Source: Haliclystus octoradiatus
Taxonomy: Eukaryota; Cnidaria; Staurozoa; Stauromedusae; Haliclystidae
DNA length: 64,000 nt
Reading direction: 5' to 3'
Assembly: GCA_916610825.1 (NCBI GenBank)
Contig: OU744446.1
Location: forward strand, 27,666,445-27,730,444
The position numbers were made by a program, and so were the translations under genes. Below the pieces are notes generated by a model. It saw nothing but the letters and a program-made list of their open reading frames with translations. It had not been told where the DNA came from and did no database searches. Below, one piece after another: positions 52,301 to 55,549 of this stretch; position 1 is the first letter of the stretch, and every line of letters begins with the position of its first letter.

Positions 52301-52845
52301 AAGATAAGTAAAATTGAATTGAGGTTTGAATTATGTTCTTAATTTTCTGAGATCTTCAGCCTGAAATGTGGTTATGATAATGTTCTCAATCACGGCTGTA
52401 AATCCCAAGGGTTGACTCTAATACACTGACTCAATTCATAGCTAGTATATATATAGTATAATTATACCATTGATAGCCAGTCATTATACTAATCATGATT
52501 TAACAGAACATAAAATGAGGACCATTTTTCTGATGGTGGATGAAATAATCCTGGGGAAGTTGCATTATGATTATCTGCGGCTTACCGTTGCACTTTGACA
52601 GTCAATGCGTTTATCTGCCATAAATTCTGTTTAGGACAATACCGTTTTTATTACTAGTTAATAATGATGAGTTGTATGTTGTTATATTGATTCAAATTTT
52701 TCATTTGTAGTCAACTGTTAAAAGCACATTATTACAATTCAAAAGAACCCATCATGATAATTGGCAACTGCATAAGCAACAATTCTCAGATGATCAACTT
52801 GTTACTCTAACTGATCTGTTAATTTCTCCTAGCTATTATGCTTGA
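464..52845 (+). CDS. PSME4: PSME4 / PA200 proteasome activator, 3' 42 coding exons (5' part outside window)
   Basis: PA200 is a large HEAT-repeat protein that caps the 20S proteasome, in the nucleus and in spermatids, and promotes ATP- and ubiquitin-independent degradation, including of acetylated histones. Forty-two GT-AG exons splice in one uninterrupted frame (4,276 nt; 1,424 residues plus stop; one leading base belongs to an upstream codon). Recognisable family blocks in order are EPHQLIAT and FPEGP (exon 1), VDCSS (2), PHCCS (6), ELLWNLE (7), GGFEKPPSE (8), LIDRVQLQH (15), GDRPDND (24), THWGFYTWP (25), [16 protein letters not shown] (29), ESRDP (31), [12 protein letters not shown] (38-39), KRHSGVLGL (41) and THHDNW (42). 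The protein ends SPSYYA, the HbYX-like tail that enters the 20S alpha-ring pocket. Vertebrate PSME4 is about 1,840 residues, so roughly the first 400 lie upstream. No AATAAA is seen in the 250 bp after the stop. Splice sites were placed by eye, and every exon junction agrees in phase. Confidence 0.95.
680..835 (+). repeat. MITE-like repeat family A, copy 1
   Basis: It begins near GGAATCCTGGAATCCTAG, continues with a segment like GGTCAAACCTCAACAAAA, and ends near CAGAAGGCTTTTGTC. Related copies occur at 34668-34810, 50470-50582, 60003-60150 (reverse) and 61286-61442. The two ends resemble inverted copies of each other. Length is about 150 bp with no coding capacity. It lies in the first visible PSME4 intron. 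Confidence 0.6.
1851..2009. repeat. Foldback MITE (TTGGTGCA ends)
   Basis: Left arm TTGGTGCACAATTTCCTATG and following GAGCTATAGCTTT is mirrored on the right by GAAAGCTATAGCTCATAGGA and following AACCATGCACCAA. The element is about 160 bp with arms of about 35 bp and has no ORF. This is a typical non-autonomous DNA transposon in a PSME4 intron. The superfamily cannot be decided because a target-site duplication is not clear. Confidence 0.7.
2288..2477. repeat. Long-armed foldback MITE (AAAGGGTTACTGCA ends)
   Basis: The 190-bp element has near-perfect arms of about 75 bp. The left arm runs AAAGGGTTACTGCACGGCAG, then TTTGGGTTCTCTGATACCAA, then GATGTTGGGAGACAC. The right arm repeats these in reverse order and ends GCAGTAACCCTTT. 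Only about 40 bp separates the arms, so the transcript would form a strong hairpin. It follows a short (ATG)n run. Confidence 0.75.
4095..4395. repeat. MITE family B (TACAGT...AAACCTGT ends), old copy
   Basis: It contains the paired motifs AATGGTCACCTCAATATAGC plus CTATGGTGGTCACTTGTACA on the left and ATATAAAGGCCACCTGCATA plus TGGTCAATTTATCTACCTCT on the right. These are the two ends of the element seen best at 40083-40374. Short ORFs across it are chance. It sits just upstream of PSME4 exon 5. Confidence 0.6.
5243..5886. mobile_element. Non-autonomous DNA transposon with ~20-bp inverted ends
   Basis: The left end TTTAGTTGAAACCGACTAGG is matched in reverse by CCACTAGTTGGTTTCTACTA at 5875-5894, leaving a body of about 600 bp without a long ORF. 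The body contains a small palindrome (GTTCACTATTTCCTCATAGTGAAC, about 5308-5331). Superfamily unknown. The left boundary is clearer than the right, which runs into the next hairpin. Confidence 0.45.
5887..5992. repeat. Hairpin-forming repeat (TTAGACAAC arms)
   Basis: AACAATTAGACAACTCGCCC on the left pairs imperfectly with GGGCTCGTTGTCTAATTGTT on the right. An inner pair AATAGTCAC / GTGACTATT extends the same fold. It abuts the element at 5243-5886 and may be its terminal part or a separate MITE. Confidence 0.5.
6408..6705. repeat. Degenerate tandem duplication (~160-bp unit, two copies)
   Basis: Two diverged copies share the same block order: a TTACCATTACTAAATAATCG-like block, then AAATAATTCAGCAACAAAT, then GCAAGCAAGTTAGTT. 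The second copy has TTCCATTATCAACTATTCGG, AAATAATTCAACAACAAAT and GCAGCAAGCTGTGAGTT. No ORF spans it. It may be the remnant of a tandem repeat inside a transposon. Confidence 0.45.
6706..8437. other. Intron 6 stretch with no recognised feature
   Basis: This is A+T-rich intronic sequence. Short ORFs on both strands (for example 7292-7634 minus) show no family motif, no codon pattern and no splice context. I see no terminal repeats or RNA gene here. Confidence 0.5.
8720..9139 (-). CDS. Unrecognised ORF, possible 3' exon of a gene nested in PSME4 intron 6
   Basis: It encodes 139 codons, but the first ~25 are hydrophobic and probably intronic. On the minus strand a good acceptor (tttttacatttctag, about 9072-9086) precedes [10 protein letters not shown], which would make a ~115-residue exon ending in a TAA. 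The peptide is Ser/Lys-rich ([18 protein letters not shown]) with a basic middle segment ([11 protein letters not shown]). No domain is recognised. The reading frame is open on the minus strand while the plus strand of the same region is also partly open. An alternative is a decayed transposon ORF. Together with 9727-10332 it may form one transcript. Confidence 0.35.
   Translation of the reverse strand: MINFAFTILKIAAMFCILFFTFLEEDQVSIIKDSGKERKRSRNDSFSDSPTTFSSGSELSEVKSADHNTIPCLPDPKTFRTGIEDYQPPALKIIKRLARTKAPSENSAITADASTLSRNKYPKLKQKNIMSAALLLAVE
9268..9555 (+). repeat. Dispersed repeat C, copy 1 (partner at 50808-51095)
   Basis: It aligns over nearly 290 bp with 50808-51095. Shared blocks include AGAATCCGCCAGTATT, ACTGGTTTAATGC followed by TTGAAGCATC, ACATGATCTTGG, and GCAATCGCAAATAATTGA with CTTAGGTCCACAAATC. 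There is no ORF and there are no clear inverted ends. It lies between the two unrecognised minus-strand ORFs, so it may be intron or UTR of that gene, or an unknown transposon. Confidence 0.6.
9727..10332 (-). CDS. Unrecognised 201-codon ORF, likely coding
   Basis: The longest open frame in the first 11 kb has protein-like composition. From about residue 30 it reads [20 protein letters not shown], then [20 protein letters not shown], an acidic [10 protein letters not shown], then [20 protein letters not shown] and a Cys-containing acidic tail ([11 protein letters not shown]). The first ~28 residues are A+T-rich and look like intron read-through; a possible acceptor (tatatctcag, about 10259-10268) would start the exon at [10 protein letters not shown] donor-like GCGAGTAAGA overlaps the stop codon. 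I do not recognise a family. It is opposite in strand to PSME4 and could be a nested gene, a retained paralogue fragment or a transposon protein. Confidence 0.4.
   Translation of the reverse strand: MQYILNRKNLHTFNIYIYRSKIYLSNRDITDIRLNKDVVVARREIEKEIIKGMVILKKTLSFRGDIMKNPDIACMIARRHLANVYPASNFGPIRPRIIGPEKLLNEEEEDDWLATVKADRRAMVAGYDRVKLLFGGLKHRYDFLTRPRDVIFLPKMEPFPGSKVGNWPLTTLNILFKVEVADCECSSDDELNANYCNESGE
10591..10951 (-). repeat. tRNA-derived SINE, full-length copy
   Basis: Reading the minus strand, it starts GGAGGATTAGCTCAGATGGC (A-box TAGCTCAGATGG) and has a degraded B-box (GGTTCACCTCC) about 40 nt on. A body of about 280 bp follows, including CTCAGCCTTGACTTTATCTG, and it ends near GGGTGCCTTCGGTAGGGCGA. 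Copies of the same family are at 36789-37140 and 42372-42600, with a body fragment at 52513-52635. The 42372 copy retains a perfect B-box (GGTTCAAATCC). Confidence 0.8.
11660..13046 (+). pseudogene. Transposase-like protein (hAT-like DDE/RNase H fold), broken
   Basis: Three collinear pieces (11660-12016, 12009-12776, 12795-13046) read as one protein of about 460 residues with one frameshift near 12014 and one in-frame TAA at 12774. The N-terminal region has [14 protein letters not shown] and [11 protein letters not shown] middle domain contains [38 protein letters not shown] and, after the stop, [18 protein letters not shown] and FDRFEAAW. The WDGK, FDTTAS.TG and RHH series resembles the first and second acidic positions and the C/H helix of hAT-type transposases. 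I recall this multi-copy protein family from cnidarian and arthropod genomes, but the assignment rests on motif memory. The catalytic C-terminal glutamate is not visible, and no terminal inverted repeats were found. Confidence 0.65.
13628..14853 (-). pseudogene. Mutator-like (MULE) transposase, frameshifted
   Basis: The main ORF (13628-14662) and the end of the preceding ORF (to 14731) join after a single-base shift near 14731. Joined, they read ..[12 protein letters not shown], then [138 protein letters not shown] and CPKEVFVG. The D of CDGTW and the D of GDGDSK are the expected first two catalytic acids. The glutamate of NESFHNVIW fits the third. This is the Mutator-like transposase domain common in molluscs, ticks and cnidarians. 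The N-terminus is missing: at about 14853 the frame passes straight into Penelope-like sequence. Confidence 0.85.
14854..15429 (-). pseudogene. Penelope-like element reverse transcriptase, C-terminal fragment
   Basis: On the minus strand an ATG-less open frame reads [20 protein letters not shown], then [35 protein letters not shown], then [33 protein letters not shown], and [19 protein letters not shown], ending NNERMCNCR. These are hallmark blocks of Penelope-like RTs from the palm end (FLDVTL) through the thumb to the CNCR cysteines that precede the GIY-YIG endonuclease. The upstream palm is lost at a junction with LINE sequence near 15429, and the GIY-YIG domain is replaced by Mutator-like sequence, so this is a remnant. 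The 77-codon ORF at 14731-14964 spans the junction. Confidence 0.85.
15417..16135 (-). pseudogene. LINE (Jockey/CR1-type) reverse transcriptase fragment
   Basis: The 149-codon ORF (15417-15866) reads [31 protein letters not shown]-like, [18 protein letters not shown] and [13 protein letters not shown], the RT thumb and post-RT region of non-LTR elements. Upstream, with one or two frame changes, 15867-16135 gives [11 protein letters not shown] and [15 protein letters not shown], with the YADD catalytic box intact, followed by [15 protein letters not shown]. The 5' part of the RT and the endonuclease are absent. The 3' end joins the Penelope-like fragment at about 15429. Confidence 0.85.
16242..16690 (-). 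pseudogene. LINE ORF2 C-terminal fragment (second element)
   Basis: Minus-strand frames give [32 protein letters not shown], then [20 protein letters not shown] and WNNLPGDLR, the standard C-terminal signature of CR1/Jockey-group LINEs (a KTxYGQ block followed by WN.LP..LR). At least one frameshift interrupts it. A further open stretch ([17 protein letters not shown]) continues past the usual end. It is separated from the YADD fragment by about 110 bp and could be from the same or another copy. Confidence 0.75.
16691..18660. other. Intron 6 stretch with no recognised gene
   Basis: It contains a short (AAAAC)n run (about 17836-17866). A 123-codon plus-strand ORF at 18132-18503 has no recognisable motif and an overlapping minus ORF. 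I see no terminal repeats. It may be old decayed transposon sequence. Confidence 0.5.
18669..18986 (-). CDS. Unrecognised 105-codon ORF beside BEL/Pao remnant
   Basis: After a hydrophobic, probably non-coding lead, an internal Met begins [18 protein letters not shown], followed by a charged helical stretch ([25 protein letters not shown]). Downstream position of an LTR-like stretch (19150-19400 on the same strand) makes a gag start of an LTR element conceivable. This is inference with no diagnostic motif. Confidence 0.2.
   Translation of the reverse strand: MHIFVFEIWTQISITCFHDRQQTFVSPLHALVILVSCICKINMDSSPSFSSSLSNGLRSYRGKKGDLMKIQDAQRNVDHERQFIFDKQLMNCGEVARRKIREQCL
19150..19400 (-). mobile_element. 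Possible solo LTR or LTR fragment
   Basis: On the minus strand the stretch contains a TATA-like CTTTATATGG about 19185-19200 and an AATAAA in GGAAATAAACAAGG just after it, with a GTTACAAAC end. It lies between the BEL/Pao-like pol remnant and a possible gag-like ORF on the same strand. No second LTR was found, so this is weak. Confidence 0.25.
19765..20523 (-). pseudogene. BEL/Pao-like LTR retrotransposon pol remnant
   Basis: Two conserved pieces are on the minus strand. 20291-20523 reads [20 protein letters not shown], then [19 protein letters not shown], matching the post-RT block (..R.ILS..S.L.DPLG..., K..LQ.LW....WD) of Pao elements. 19770-19910 reads [20 protein letters not shown], then [16 protein letters not shown] and a stop, matching the C-terminal tail after integrase. 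The RNase H/integrase core between them is mostly deleted and scrambled, so the element is dead. Confidence 0.75.
20901..31249 (+). CDS. PSME4: PSME4 exons 7-18
   Basis: Exons are 20901-21079, 21525-21629, 22621-22775, 23820-23918, 25302-25423, 26079-26134, 27064-27119, 27700-27742, 28674-28736, 29295-29390, 30623-30751 and 31157-31249. The block runs from [17 protein letters not shown] through the [18 protein letters not shown] exon to [13 protein letters not shown]. Two split codons support the small exons: exon 10 ends AAC AT, completed by T of exon 11, and exon 11 ends TTA G, completed by AA of exon 12. Exon 14 is only 43 nt. The intron between exons 16 and 17 (29391-30622) contains the Penelope-like inverted repeat. 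Confidence 0.93.
29698..29742 (-). ncRNA. Hammerhead ribozyme motif (left arm)
   Basis: On the minus strand: CCGT, core CTGATGA, stem II CGTG/CACG around loop AAATAAA, core GAAA, short stem III CT/AG with loop TGG, cleavage dinucleotide TT, then ACGG closing stem I with CCGT. The first stem II pair is U-U rather than the usual G-C, which may weaken it. Minimal type-I hammerheads with very short stem III are known in Penelope-like elements. Confidence 0.75.
30431..30475 (+). ncRNA. Hammerhead ribozyme motif (right arm)
   Basis: This is the same architecture as the left-arm copy: CCGT, CTGATGA, GAAA, stem III CT/AG, TT cleavage site, ACGG. Stem II carries one change (CATG against CACG) giving an A-C mismatch, so folding is weaker than in the left arm. 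It follows the GIY-YIG stop codon by about 120 nt. Confidence 0.7.
31304..31362. repeat. (AT)n-(AAT)n microsatellite
   Basis: An alternating AT run is followed directly by about twelve AAT units, 50 bp downstream of PSME4 exon 18 and upstream of the ribozyme cluster. A second shorter AT run flanks the palindrome at 31607-31630. Confidence 0.9.
31474..31513 (-). ncRNA. Hammerhead ribozyme motif
   Basis: In the minus direction: stem I CCGT, core CTGAGGA, stem II GCGC with loop TACA and GCGC, core GAAA, stem III CT/AG with loop TCG, cleavage site TA, stem I ACGG. All conserved core positions are present (CUGANGA, GAAA, UH), giving a complete 40-nt minimal hammerhead with 4-bp stems I and II. 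Confidence 0.85.
31534..31573 (+). ncRNA. Hammerhead ribozyme motif
   Basis: Exact mirror copy of the minus-strand motif in the other arm of the palindrome, so it has the same complete core (CTGAGGA, GAAA, TA) and stems. In PSME4 pre-mRNA this is the sense copy and could cleave after the TA at about 31569. Pairing with the other arm would compete with the ribozyme fold. Confidence 0.85.
31721..31760 (-). ncRNA. Hammerhead ribozyme motif (diverged unit)
   Basis: In the minus direction: CCGT, core CTGAAGA, stem II GCGT with loop CTTT and ACGC, core GAAA, stem III CT/AG with loop CAG, cleavage site TA, ACGG. Stem II differs from the other copies but by a change that keeps pairing (GCGT/ACGC). 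This covariation supports selection on the fold. Confidence 0.85.
32175..34075 (-). pseudogene. LINE (CR1/Jockey-like) ORF2 remnant
   Basis: Reading the minus strand from about 34075: an early RT block ([20 protein letters not shown], then [17 protein letters not shown]), a gap with an (ATC)n run, then [58 protein letters not shown] and [11 protein letters not shown]. Next come [16 protein letters not shown], the catalytic box changed to [13 protein letters not shown], and ILPHFRYCG. The C-terminus reads [20 protein letters not shown] up to [10 protein letters not shown] and a stop near 32178. Several frameshifts break it, and the endonuclease domain is absent. It fills most of PSME4 intron 18. 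Confidence 0.88.
34420..45703 (+). CDS. PSME4: PSME4 exons 19-33
   Basis: Exons are 34420-34515, 34917-35083, 35914-35967, 36322-36451, 37548-37629, 38338-38401, 38563-38661, 39161-39230, 39945-40070, 40676-40753, 41696-41770, 42815-42919, 44051-44142, 44817-44948 and 45441-45703. They encode the central and C-terminal HEAT repeats. Exon 33 is the longest (263 nt) and contains an acidic, low-complexity loop after [11 protein letters not shown], consistent with a disordered insertion also present in other PA200 proteins at this place. Exon 20 starts with GTAAGT directly after its AG acceptor, so its boundary looks like a donor as well as an acceptor. Confidence 0.93.
34668..34810 (+). repeat. 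MITE-like repeat family A, copy 2
   Basis: It starts GGAATCTTGGAATCCTAG and continues AGAGCAAATTCAGAAGAAAA and AATGTTGAGATGCCTCTAGA, matching the copies at 680, 50470, 60003 and 61286. It lies between PSME4 exons 19 and 20. Confidence 0.65.
35450..35768. repeat. MITE family D (TACAGTGTAACC ends), degraded copy
   Basis: The right part reads GCCGGTATTTTCACTTATCC, then TTTGCAGTTTACACTGTAT, matching the end of the better copy at 37278-37455. The left end (TTAGGGATTGCAAAGTTACT) is poorly preserved. Confidence 0.4.
36546..36690. repeat. TTAA-flanked MITE family E, copy 1
   Basis: The left end after TTAA is AGGCATACAATTGATCATCA. The body (GCTCAAAGTTGAAAAGTAAA, then GTAGTGAATCAGTGGATATT) matches 51959-52096. 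The right end GGTCAATTGTATGACTTCAA is diverged. Ends with TTAA suggest a piggyBac-like non-autonomous element. Confidence 0.6.
36789..37140 (+). repeat. tRNA-derived SINE, copy 2
   Basis: It starts GGGGGATTAGCTCAGATGGC and continues through CTCAGCCTTGACTTTATCTA and GGATGGCGGATAAAATGATC to GGGTGCCTTCGGTATGG. It is the same family as 10591-10951 in opposite orientation, with several substitutions and a lost part of the tRNA-like anticodon region. Confidence 0.8.
37278..37457. repeat. MITE family D, best copy
   Basis: The 180-bp element begins TACAGTGTACCCCGCTTAGG with TGCAAGTCAAAATTTCC and ends GCACTTAAGCAGGTTACACT with GTACTG, so the termini are imperfect inverted repeats. Internal motif CGGGAATTTCGTTTATCCGA is shared with the 35.7-kb copy. 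Confidence 0.6.
37860..38015. repeat. TTCATGAAC-rich palindromic repeat
   Basis: At least five TTCATGAAC or GTTCATGAA motifs (an 8-bp palindrome core) occur within 150 bp, alternating with TTTATGAAC variants. Similar clusters lie near 1265-1360, 5098-5150, 35190-35240, 39706-39850 and 42105-42360, all in PSME4 introns. This is likely a dispersed foldback family with poorly defined ends. Confidence 0.5.
39038..39113. repeat. MITE family B, 3'-end fragment
   Basis: It reads CTGTATGTAAAGGCCACCTG, then ATGGTCAATTTATTTACTTC and GCTGTTATATACAGGTTTCA, matching only the right end of the element at 40083-40374. Confidence 0.65.
40083..40374. repeat. MITE family B, near full-length copy
   Basis: The 290-bp element has ends ATACAGTCTAACCTGTTATA and TATACTGGCTTCACTGTAT, which are inverted repeats (TACAGT..AACCTGT), compatible with TA target sites of Tc1/mariner type. 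Subterminal GTCTATAGTGACCACTCTTG and AAAGACCACCTGCATATAGT are also inverted relatives. There is no ORF. It is the reference copy for 4095, 39038, 40994, 43139, 46090 and 47222. Confidence 0.75.
40994..41173. repeat. MITE family B, short internally deleted copy
   Basis: It begins CTACAGTGAAACCTGTATAT and ends GCTATAACAGGTTTGACTGT. Inside are two GACCACTATAGACAGGTG motifs. It is about 180 bp against 290 bp for the long form. Confidence 0.75.
42105..42360. repeat. TTCATGAAC-rich repeat, long copy
   Basis: Contains GTTCATGACTCTCTGG, AAAGTTCATGAAGCTCATA and TGGTCATGAACTCTGTAAAA, and a duplicated AGTTCTAGAAT motif at 42260 and 42340. It also opens a chance 80-codon plus ORF with no motif. Confidence 0.4.
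42372..42600 (+). repeat. tRNA-derived SINE, copy 3 (internally deleted)
   Basis: It starts GAGGATTAACTCATAAGGCA, has a canonical B-box (GGTTCAAATCC, about 42432), then CTCAGCCTTGACTTTATCTA. It then jumps to the 3' tail GTGCCTTCGGTACGGTGACA, with about 120 bp of body missing. Confidence 0.8.
43139..43318. repeat. MITE family B copy
   Basis: Begins TACAGTGAAATCTGTATATA, has GACCACTATAGACAGTTGGT and ends AATAACAGTTTTGACTGTAT. Same short form as 40994-41173, 2 kb away. Confidence 0.75.
43665..43990. mobile_element. hAT-type MITE with 8-bp target-site duplication
   Basis: The 326-bp element has terminal inverted repeats of at least 30 bp beginning CAGAGCCATCTATTTACAAG, then AGTTGGGACAC. It is flanked on both sides by GATACAGT (43657-43664 and 43991-43998). 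The CAGAG start and 8-bp duplication are diagnostic of the hAT superfamily. A perfect 18-bp hairpin (CCATAGACATAATAGATA, 2-nt loop) sits at 43788-43825. The perfect ends imply a fairly recent insertion into intron 30 of PSME4. Confidence 0.92.
44318..44435 (-). repeat. hAT-like element end (CAGTGTTGTAACGCGTTAC)
   Basis: On the minus strand it begins CAGTGTTGTAACGCGTTACT, followed by repeated AGTAATCAATTACTTTT-type motifs, the typical terminus of Ac/Tol2-group hAT MITEs rich in GTAA/TTAC. Only one end is clear, so it is truncated. It lies in the intron between PSME4 exons 31 and 32. Confidence 0.65.
46090..46254. repeat. MITE family B copy (diverged)
   Basis: Contains ACCTGTATATAGCAACCACA, then TTGACCACTAAAGACAGGTG and TATAGGCAGGTTTGACTTGC, an older version of the short form. 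Confidence 0.6.
46378..52845 (+). CDS. PSME4: PSME4 exons 34-42 (C-terminus)
   Basis: Exons are 46378-46451, 46802-46858, 47098-47169, 47791-47844, 48605-48697, 49406-49480, 49561-49636, 50107-50249 and 52711-52845 (TGA at 52843-52845). Exons 37-39 cover the region called bromodomain-like in mammalian PA200. Exon 40 encodes a basic KLPKTKKK segment, matching the KTKLPKKRKR-type nuclear-localisation-like stretch of the vertebrate protein. The last exon reads [13 protein letters not shown] and ends SPSYYA. Intron 41 (50250-52710) is 2.5 kb and carries MITE copies and a degraded SINE. Confidence 0.93.
47215..47346. repeat. MITE family B copy (diverged)
   Basis: GAATTGACCGCTATCCTGCA, then GTATAGAGGTCGCCGCTACA and GCAGGTTTTATGC correspond to the element's ends. 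An 83-codon minus ORF across it is chance. Confidence 0.5.
50470..50582 (+). repeat. MITE-like repeat family A, copy 3
   Basis: Contains TTATAGGTCAAACCTCAACA, AAAATGTTGAAATTTTTCAA and ends ATTTTTGTCGGACACT, matching the 61286-61442 copy. Its left third is lost. Confidence 0.55.
50808..51095 (+). repeat. Dispersed repeat C, copy 2
   Basis: It aligns with 9268-9555 over its length, sharing AGAATCCGCCAATATT, GCCGGTTTAATGC with TTGAAGCATC, ACATAATCTTGG and CTTAGACCTACAAATC. It lies in PSME4 intron 41 with no ORF. Confidence 0.6.
51955..52100. repeat. TTAA-flanked MITE family E, intact copy
   Basis: TTAA, then AGGCATAAAATTGACCATCG at the left. At the right GCCGGTCAATTGTATGCCT, then TTAA. The ends are inverted repeats (AGGCATA.AATTGACC) and both sides carry TTAA, as for piggyBac-type insertion. 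The 138-bp body has no ORF. Confidence 0.75.
52513..52635 (+). repeat. SINE body fragment
   Basis: GAGGACCATTTTTCTGATGG, then GGATGAAATAATCC and GACAGTCAATGCGTTTATCT with GCCATAAATTCTG correspond to the middle of the tRNA-derived SINE at 10591-10951. The tRNA head and tail are missing. Confidence 0.5.
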
Positions 52846-53746
52846 ATTATGATCATAACGAATCTATCTTCAACTATGAAATCCTAAAAAATTTTATAGA
52901 GTAATGAATATTATTATGAATGTTATTCTCACGTCATTTATCAACGAGTTTAAAAAATACGTATAATTTTATTATTTTATAAAATAATTCAAGCCTGTTT
53001 ATAAATGTCTGTAGGTATTGCAGAGGTTTATGCAAACAATGCTACTGGCTATTAATTATTTAACATTTATACTCATTATTATGCGCGTTACAAAATAATC
53101 ATTATTGCTGTTTCATATCTCAAATGATAATAGATCCATTCTTATGTATTACTTCAAGAACGTTGAGCAACAACCTATTTTTATCACAATACTTATATAT
53201 ACTGTCTATCTCATTCGATTTACTTTACTTACTTGTGTTGCTTATGGTGCTCGAATAATTCCAATTTTATCACTCTCTTTATTGAGGGGGTATGTAGAGG
53301 GGATACAGCAGCTATTATTATCTAAGATTCCCGCTACCAGCTATATACCATATTTTATTATTTTGCCTATTTAAATCTAAACCATAACAAAGTACAAATG
53401 CAAACTAATAGCAATATTTTCATGATAGCAATAGGTCGTGTTTCATTGGCTGATAAGACTTCATCAATTGATATGCTGCAGGCTGGTAGACCGTTGCTTA
53501 GACCGTTGCATAAACATGCATAAACACAGCTGAGTTTTTGTTTACTTATAATTACACCTTGGTTACACATTTCTATTCTAAGGTGTTTGTTATTGTCTCC
53601 AAATATCAACCTAAAGTACACTTGTTTTTTATTAGTGTTTATTAGCACTACACTATAAGGTATTTCTAGAGCAGGCTCTGAATACACTTACCAACATATC
53701 AAAATCGTAAAAGTAAAGTGAGACTTGGGCAAGTCAAGCTCTGAAA
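52846..53746. other. Intergenic region PSME4-PDE12
   Basis: About 900 bp holds the PSME4 3' UTR and the presumed PDE12 promoter. I see no AATAAA close to the PSME4 stop and no convincing TATA box before PDE12. ORFs at 53105-53374 (+) and 53367-53687 (-) lack any motif and are treated as chance. Confidence 0.5.
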
Positions 53747-55549
53747 ATGTTATCAACAAATAAAAGCGCGGGAATATCCTCTCATTGGTGTTGCAGTCTA
53801 GAAGTGATAAAAGAGGCTTCTTCAATATCTTGCATTTCTGTAGTGAAATATTCAAAAATGGAGTCTAAAAAGATATTATATGCAATCGTAAAACTGGTAG
53901 AAAATAGCACAAACTTATCGATATCATTCGACCATCTTGGCAAATCCCGAACATTTTGTCGTCAGATAGAAGAAACTGTTGGAGATACATTAAAGCGGGT
54001 TGCGTTAAACATTAACAAACAGCTTGGAGTAAGTAGGAAGAAATCCAAAAAAGATCAAACTTTGCTAGGTCCATCAACGTCTGGACAGGCTCCAATACCA
54101 AATGTATATCTTATTGATAATTCCACTAGTGAAATACCCACAAAAACAATTAACAAAAATGCCTGGAAAACAGGAAATACTCTTATGATAAATGAAACAG
54201 CTTATAAAGTAGCCTTAAATCCTCCAAATATTTTGAGATTGGAACTCCCCAAAGCAATTATGTCATGTTTTCCAATTACGCCATTAATAGATTATGAATT
54301 TGCATCTTTAGAATCATCCAAACTACAATGGTATGTGAAAGAAAATAAAAATTGTGATGATGTAGAATGGCTTGCCAAAGCTAATGGGATGAAATTTATT
54401 CCTGGAAATGATTTGATTGGTTTTTATGTTAAACTAAAATGTTATGCTGGGAATGAAACTGAAGAATGGCCAATTCCCCAGGAAGTTATAAGTACTGAAC
54501 CTATTACATGTGGTCCAGGGTATTGTCCGTTTGATCAACGACATTTAATTGCTGGTACAATTACTAATAATGATACAATTAGGATAATGTCCTATAACAT
54601 CCTTGCTGACTGTTATGCATCGTCAGATTTTGCACAACAGCATTTATTCTCTTATTGTCCACAATATGCTCTTGATATGACGTATCGTAGACAATTACTT
54701 CTCAAAGAAATAACAGGGTTTAATTCTCATATCGTATGCCTTCAAGAATGTGATGAAAAACATTTTGATCATTTCTTCAAACCTGCTATGAATGGATTTG
54801 GCTATGAAGGTCTATTTTCAGGTAAAGCTGGAGAGACACCCGAAGGTGAAGCATTGTTTTATAACAAAAATAAATTTACATTCATCAAAAGCTCAAGGAT
54901 TGTTTTCAAAGAAGCAGTACATACAATAGACAACTTTCATCTTATGAATTTCTTAGATTCTCAACCAGATATGAAAGAGGAGCTTTTAAGAAAATCAACA
55001 ATTGGTCAAATTAATCTTCTTCGAGATAATTATTCATCGAAATATATATTTATTTTGAATACTCATTTATATTTTAGGGCCAATTACGATCATTTCCGTC
55101 TTATACAGATGTATACATTAATTGAAGCACTTAATAAATTTATCCTTGAGCAAAAACTAGAAAGCAATAGTTATGCTATCATTGTATGCGGGGATTTTAA
55201 TAGCTTACCAGATTCCGCCGTCATTGAATTTTTATCTACTTCACAAATATTATGCGATCATCCTGTGTGGAAGTTTTGTGATCCTGATCTGGTTGAAAAC
55301 TTTGCTGGTATATCTCTTCAACTTCCGTTCAATTTAAAAAACTTTTCTGGTTTTCCTGATTTCACAAATTTAACAAATGGCTTTAAAGGGACGCTAGATT
55401 ATATTTTTGGTAATAATAAATTGATAGTGAATGGTATTGTTCCCATAAGTGATCAAAAAGAATTAGAAACTTATAACGCACTGCCGTCTGTTGTATCACC
55501 ATCAGACCATGTGCCGTTAATTTGTGATCTTGAATGGCAATCTAATTAA
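53747..55549 (+). CDS. PDE12: PDE12, 2'-5' phosphodiesterase / mitochondrial poly(A) deadenylase, single exon
   Basis: This 600-residue protein is close to the 609 residues of the human enzyme. PDE12 removes 2',5'-linked oligoadenylate and short poly(A) tails in the mitochondrial matrix. The C-terminal EEP nuclease domain begins at RIMSYNILADCY (catalytic Asn284), then LQECD (metal-binding Glu334), NTHLYF (His440), CGDFNS (Asp483, Asn485), LDYIF and the final SDHVPL (Asp587, His588). All active-site residues are present. The N-terminal half matches the family's less conserved domain (AYKVALNPPN, LELPKAIMSCFPI, CGPGYCPFDQRH). A second in-frame Met is at residue 38; the first 37 residues are uncharged-to-basic, suiting an import signal. 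The absence of introns beside intron-rich neighbours suggests either an ancestral compact gene or a retrocopy. Confidence 0.94.
   Translation: MLSTNKSAGISSHWCCSLEVIKEASSISCISVVKYSKMESKKILYAIVKLVENSTNLSISFDHLGKSRTFCRQIEETVGDTLKRVALNINKQLGVSRKKSKKDQTLLGPSTSGQAPIPNVYLIDNSTSEIPTKTINKNAWKTGNTLMINETAYKVALNPPNILRLELPKAIMSCFPITPLIDYEFASLESSKLQWYVKENKNCDDVEWLAKANGMKFIPGNDLIGFYVKLKCYAGNETEEWPIPQEVISTEPITCGPGYCPFDQRHLIAGTITNNDTIRIMSYNILADCYASSDFAQQHLFSYCPQYALDMTYRRQLLLKEITGFNSHIVCLQECDEKHFDHFFKPAMNGFGYEGLFSGKAGETPEGEALFYNKNKFTFIKSSRIVFKEAVHTIDNFHLMNFLDSQPDMKEELLRKSTIGQINLLRDNYSSKYIFILNTHLYFRANYDHFRLIQMYTLIEALNKFILEQKLESNSYAIIVCGDFNSLPDSAVIEFLSTSQILCDHPVWKFCDPDLVENFAGISLQLPFNLKNFSGFPDFTNLTNGFKGTLDYIFGNNKLIVNGIVPISDQKELETYNALPSVVSPSDHVPLICDLEWQSN

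Noticed and set aside
53105-53687. Small ORFs on both strands between PSME4 and PDE12 as genes
   Set aside because: Hydrophobic or low-complexity peptides with no family signal; explained by chance in A+T-rich sequence.
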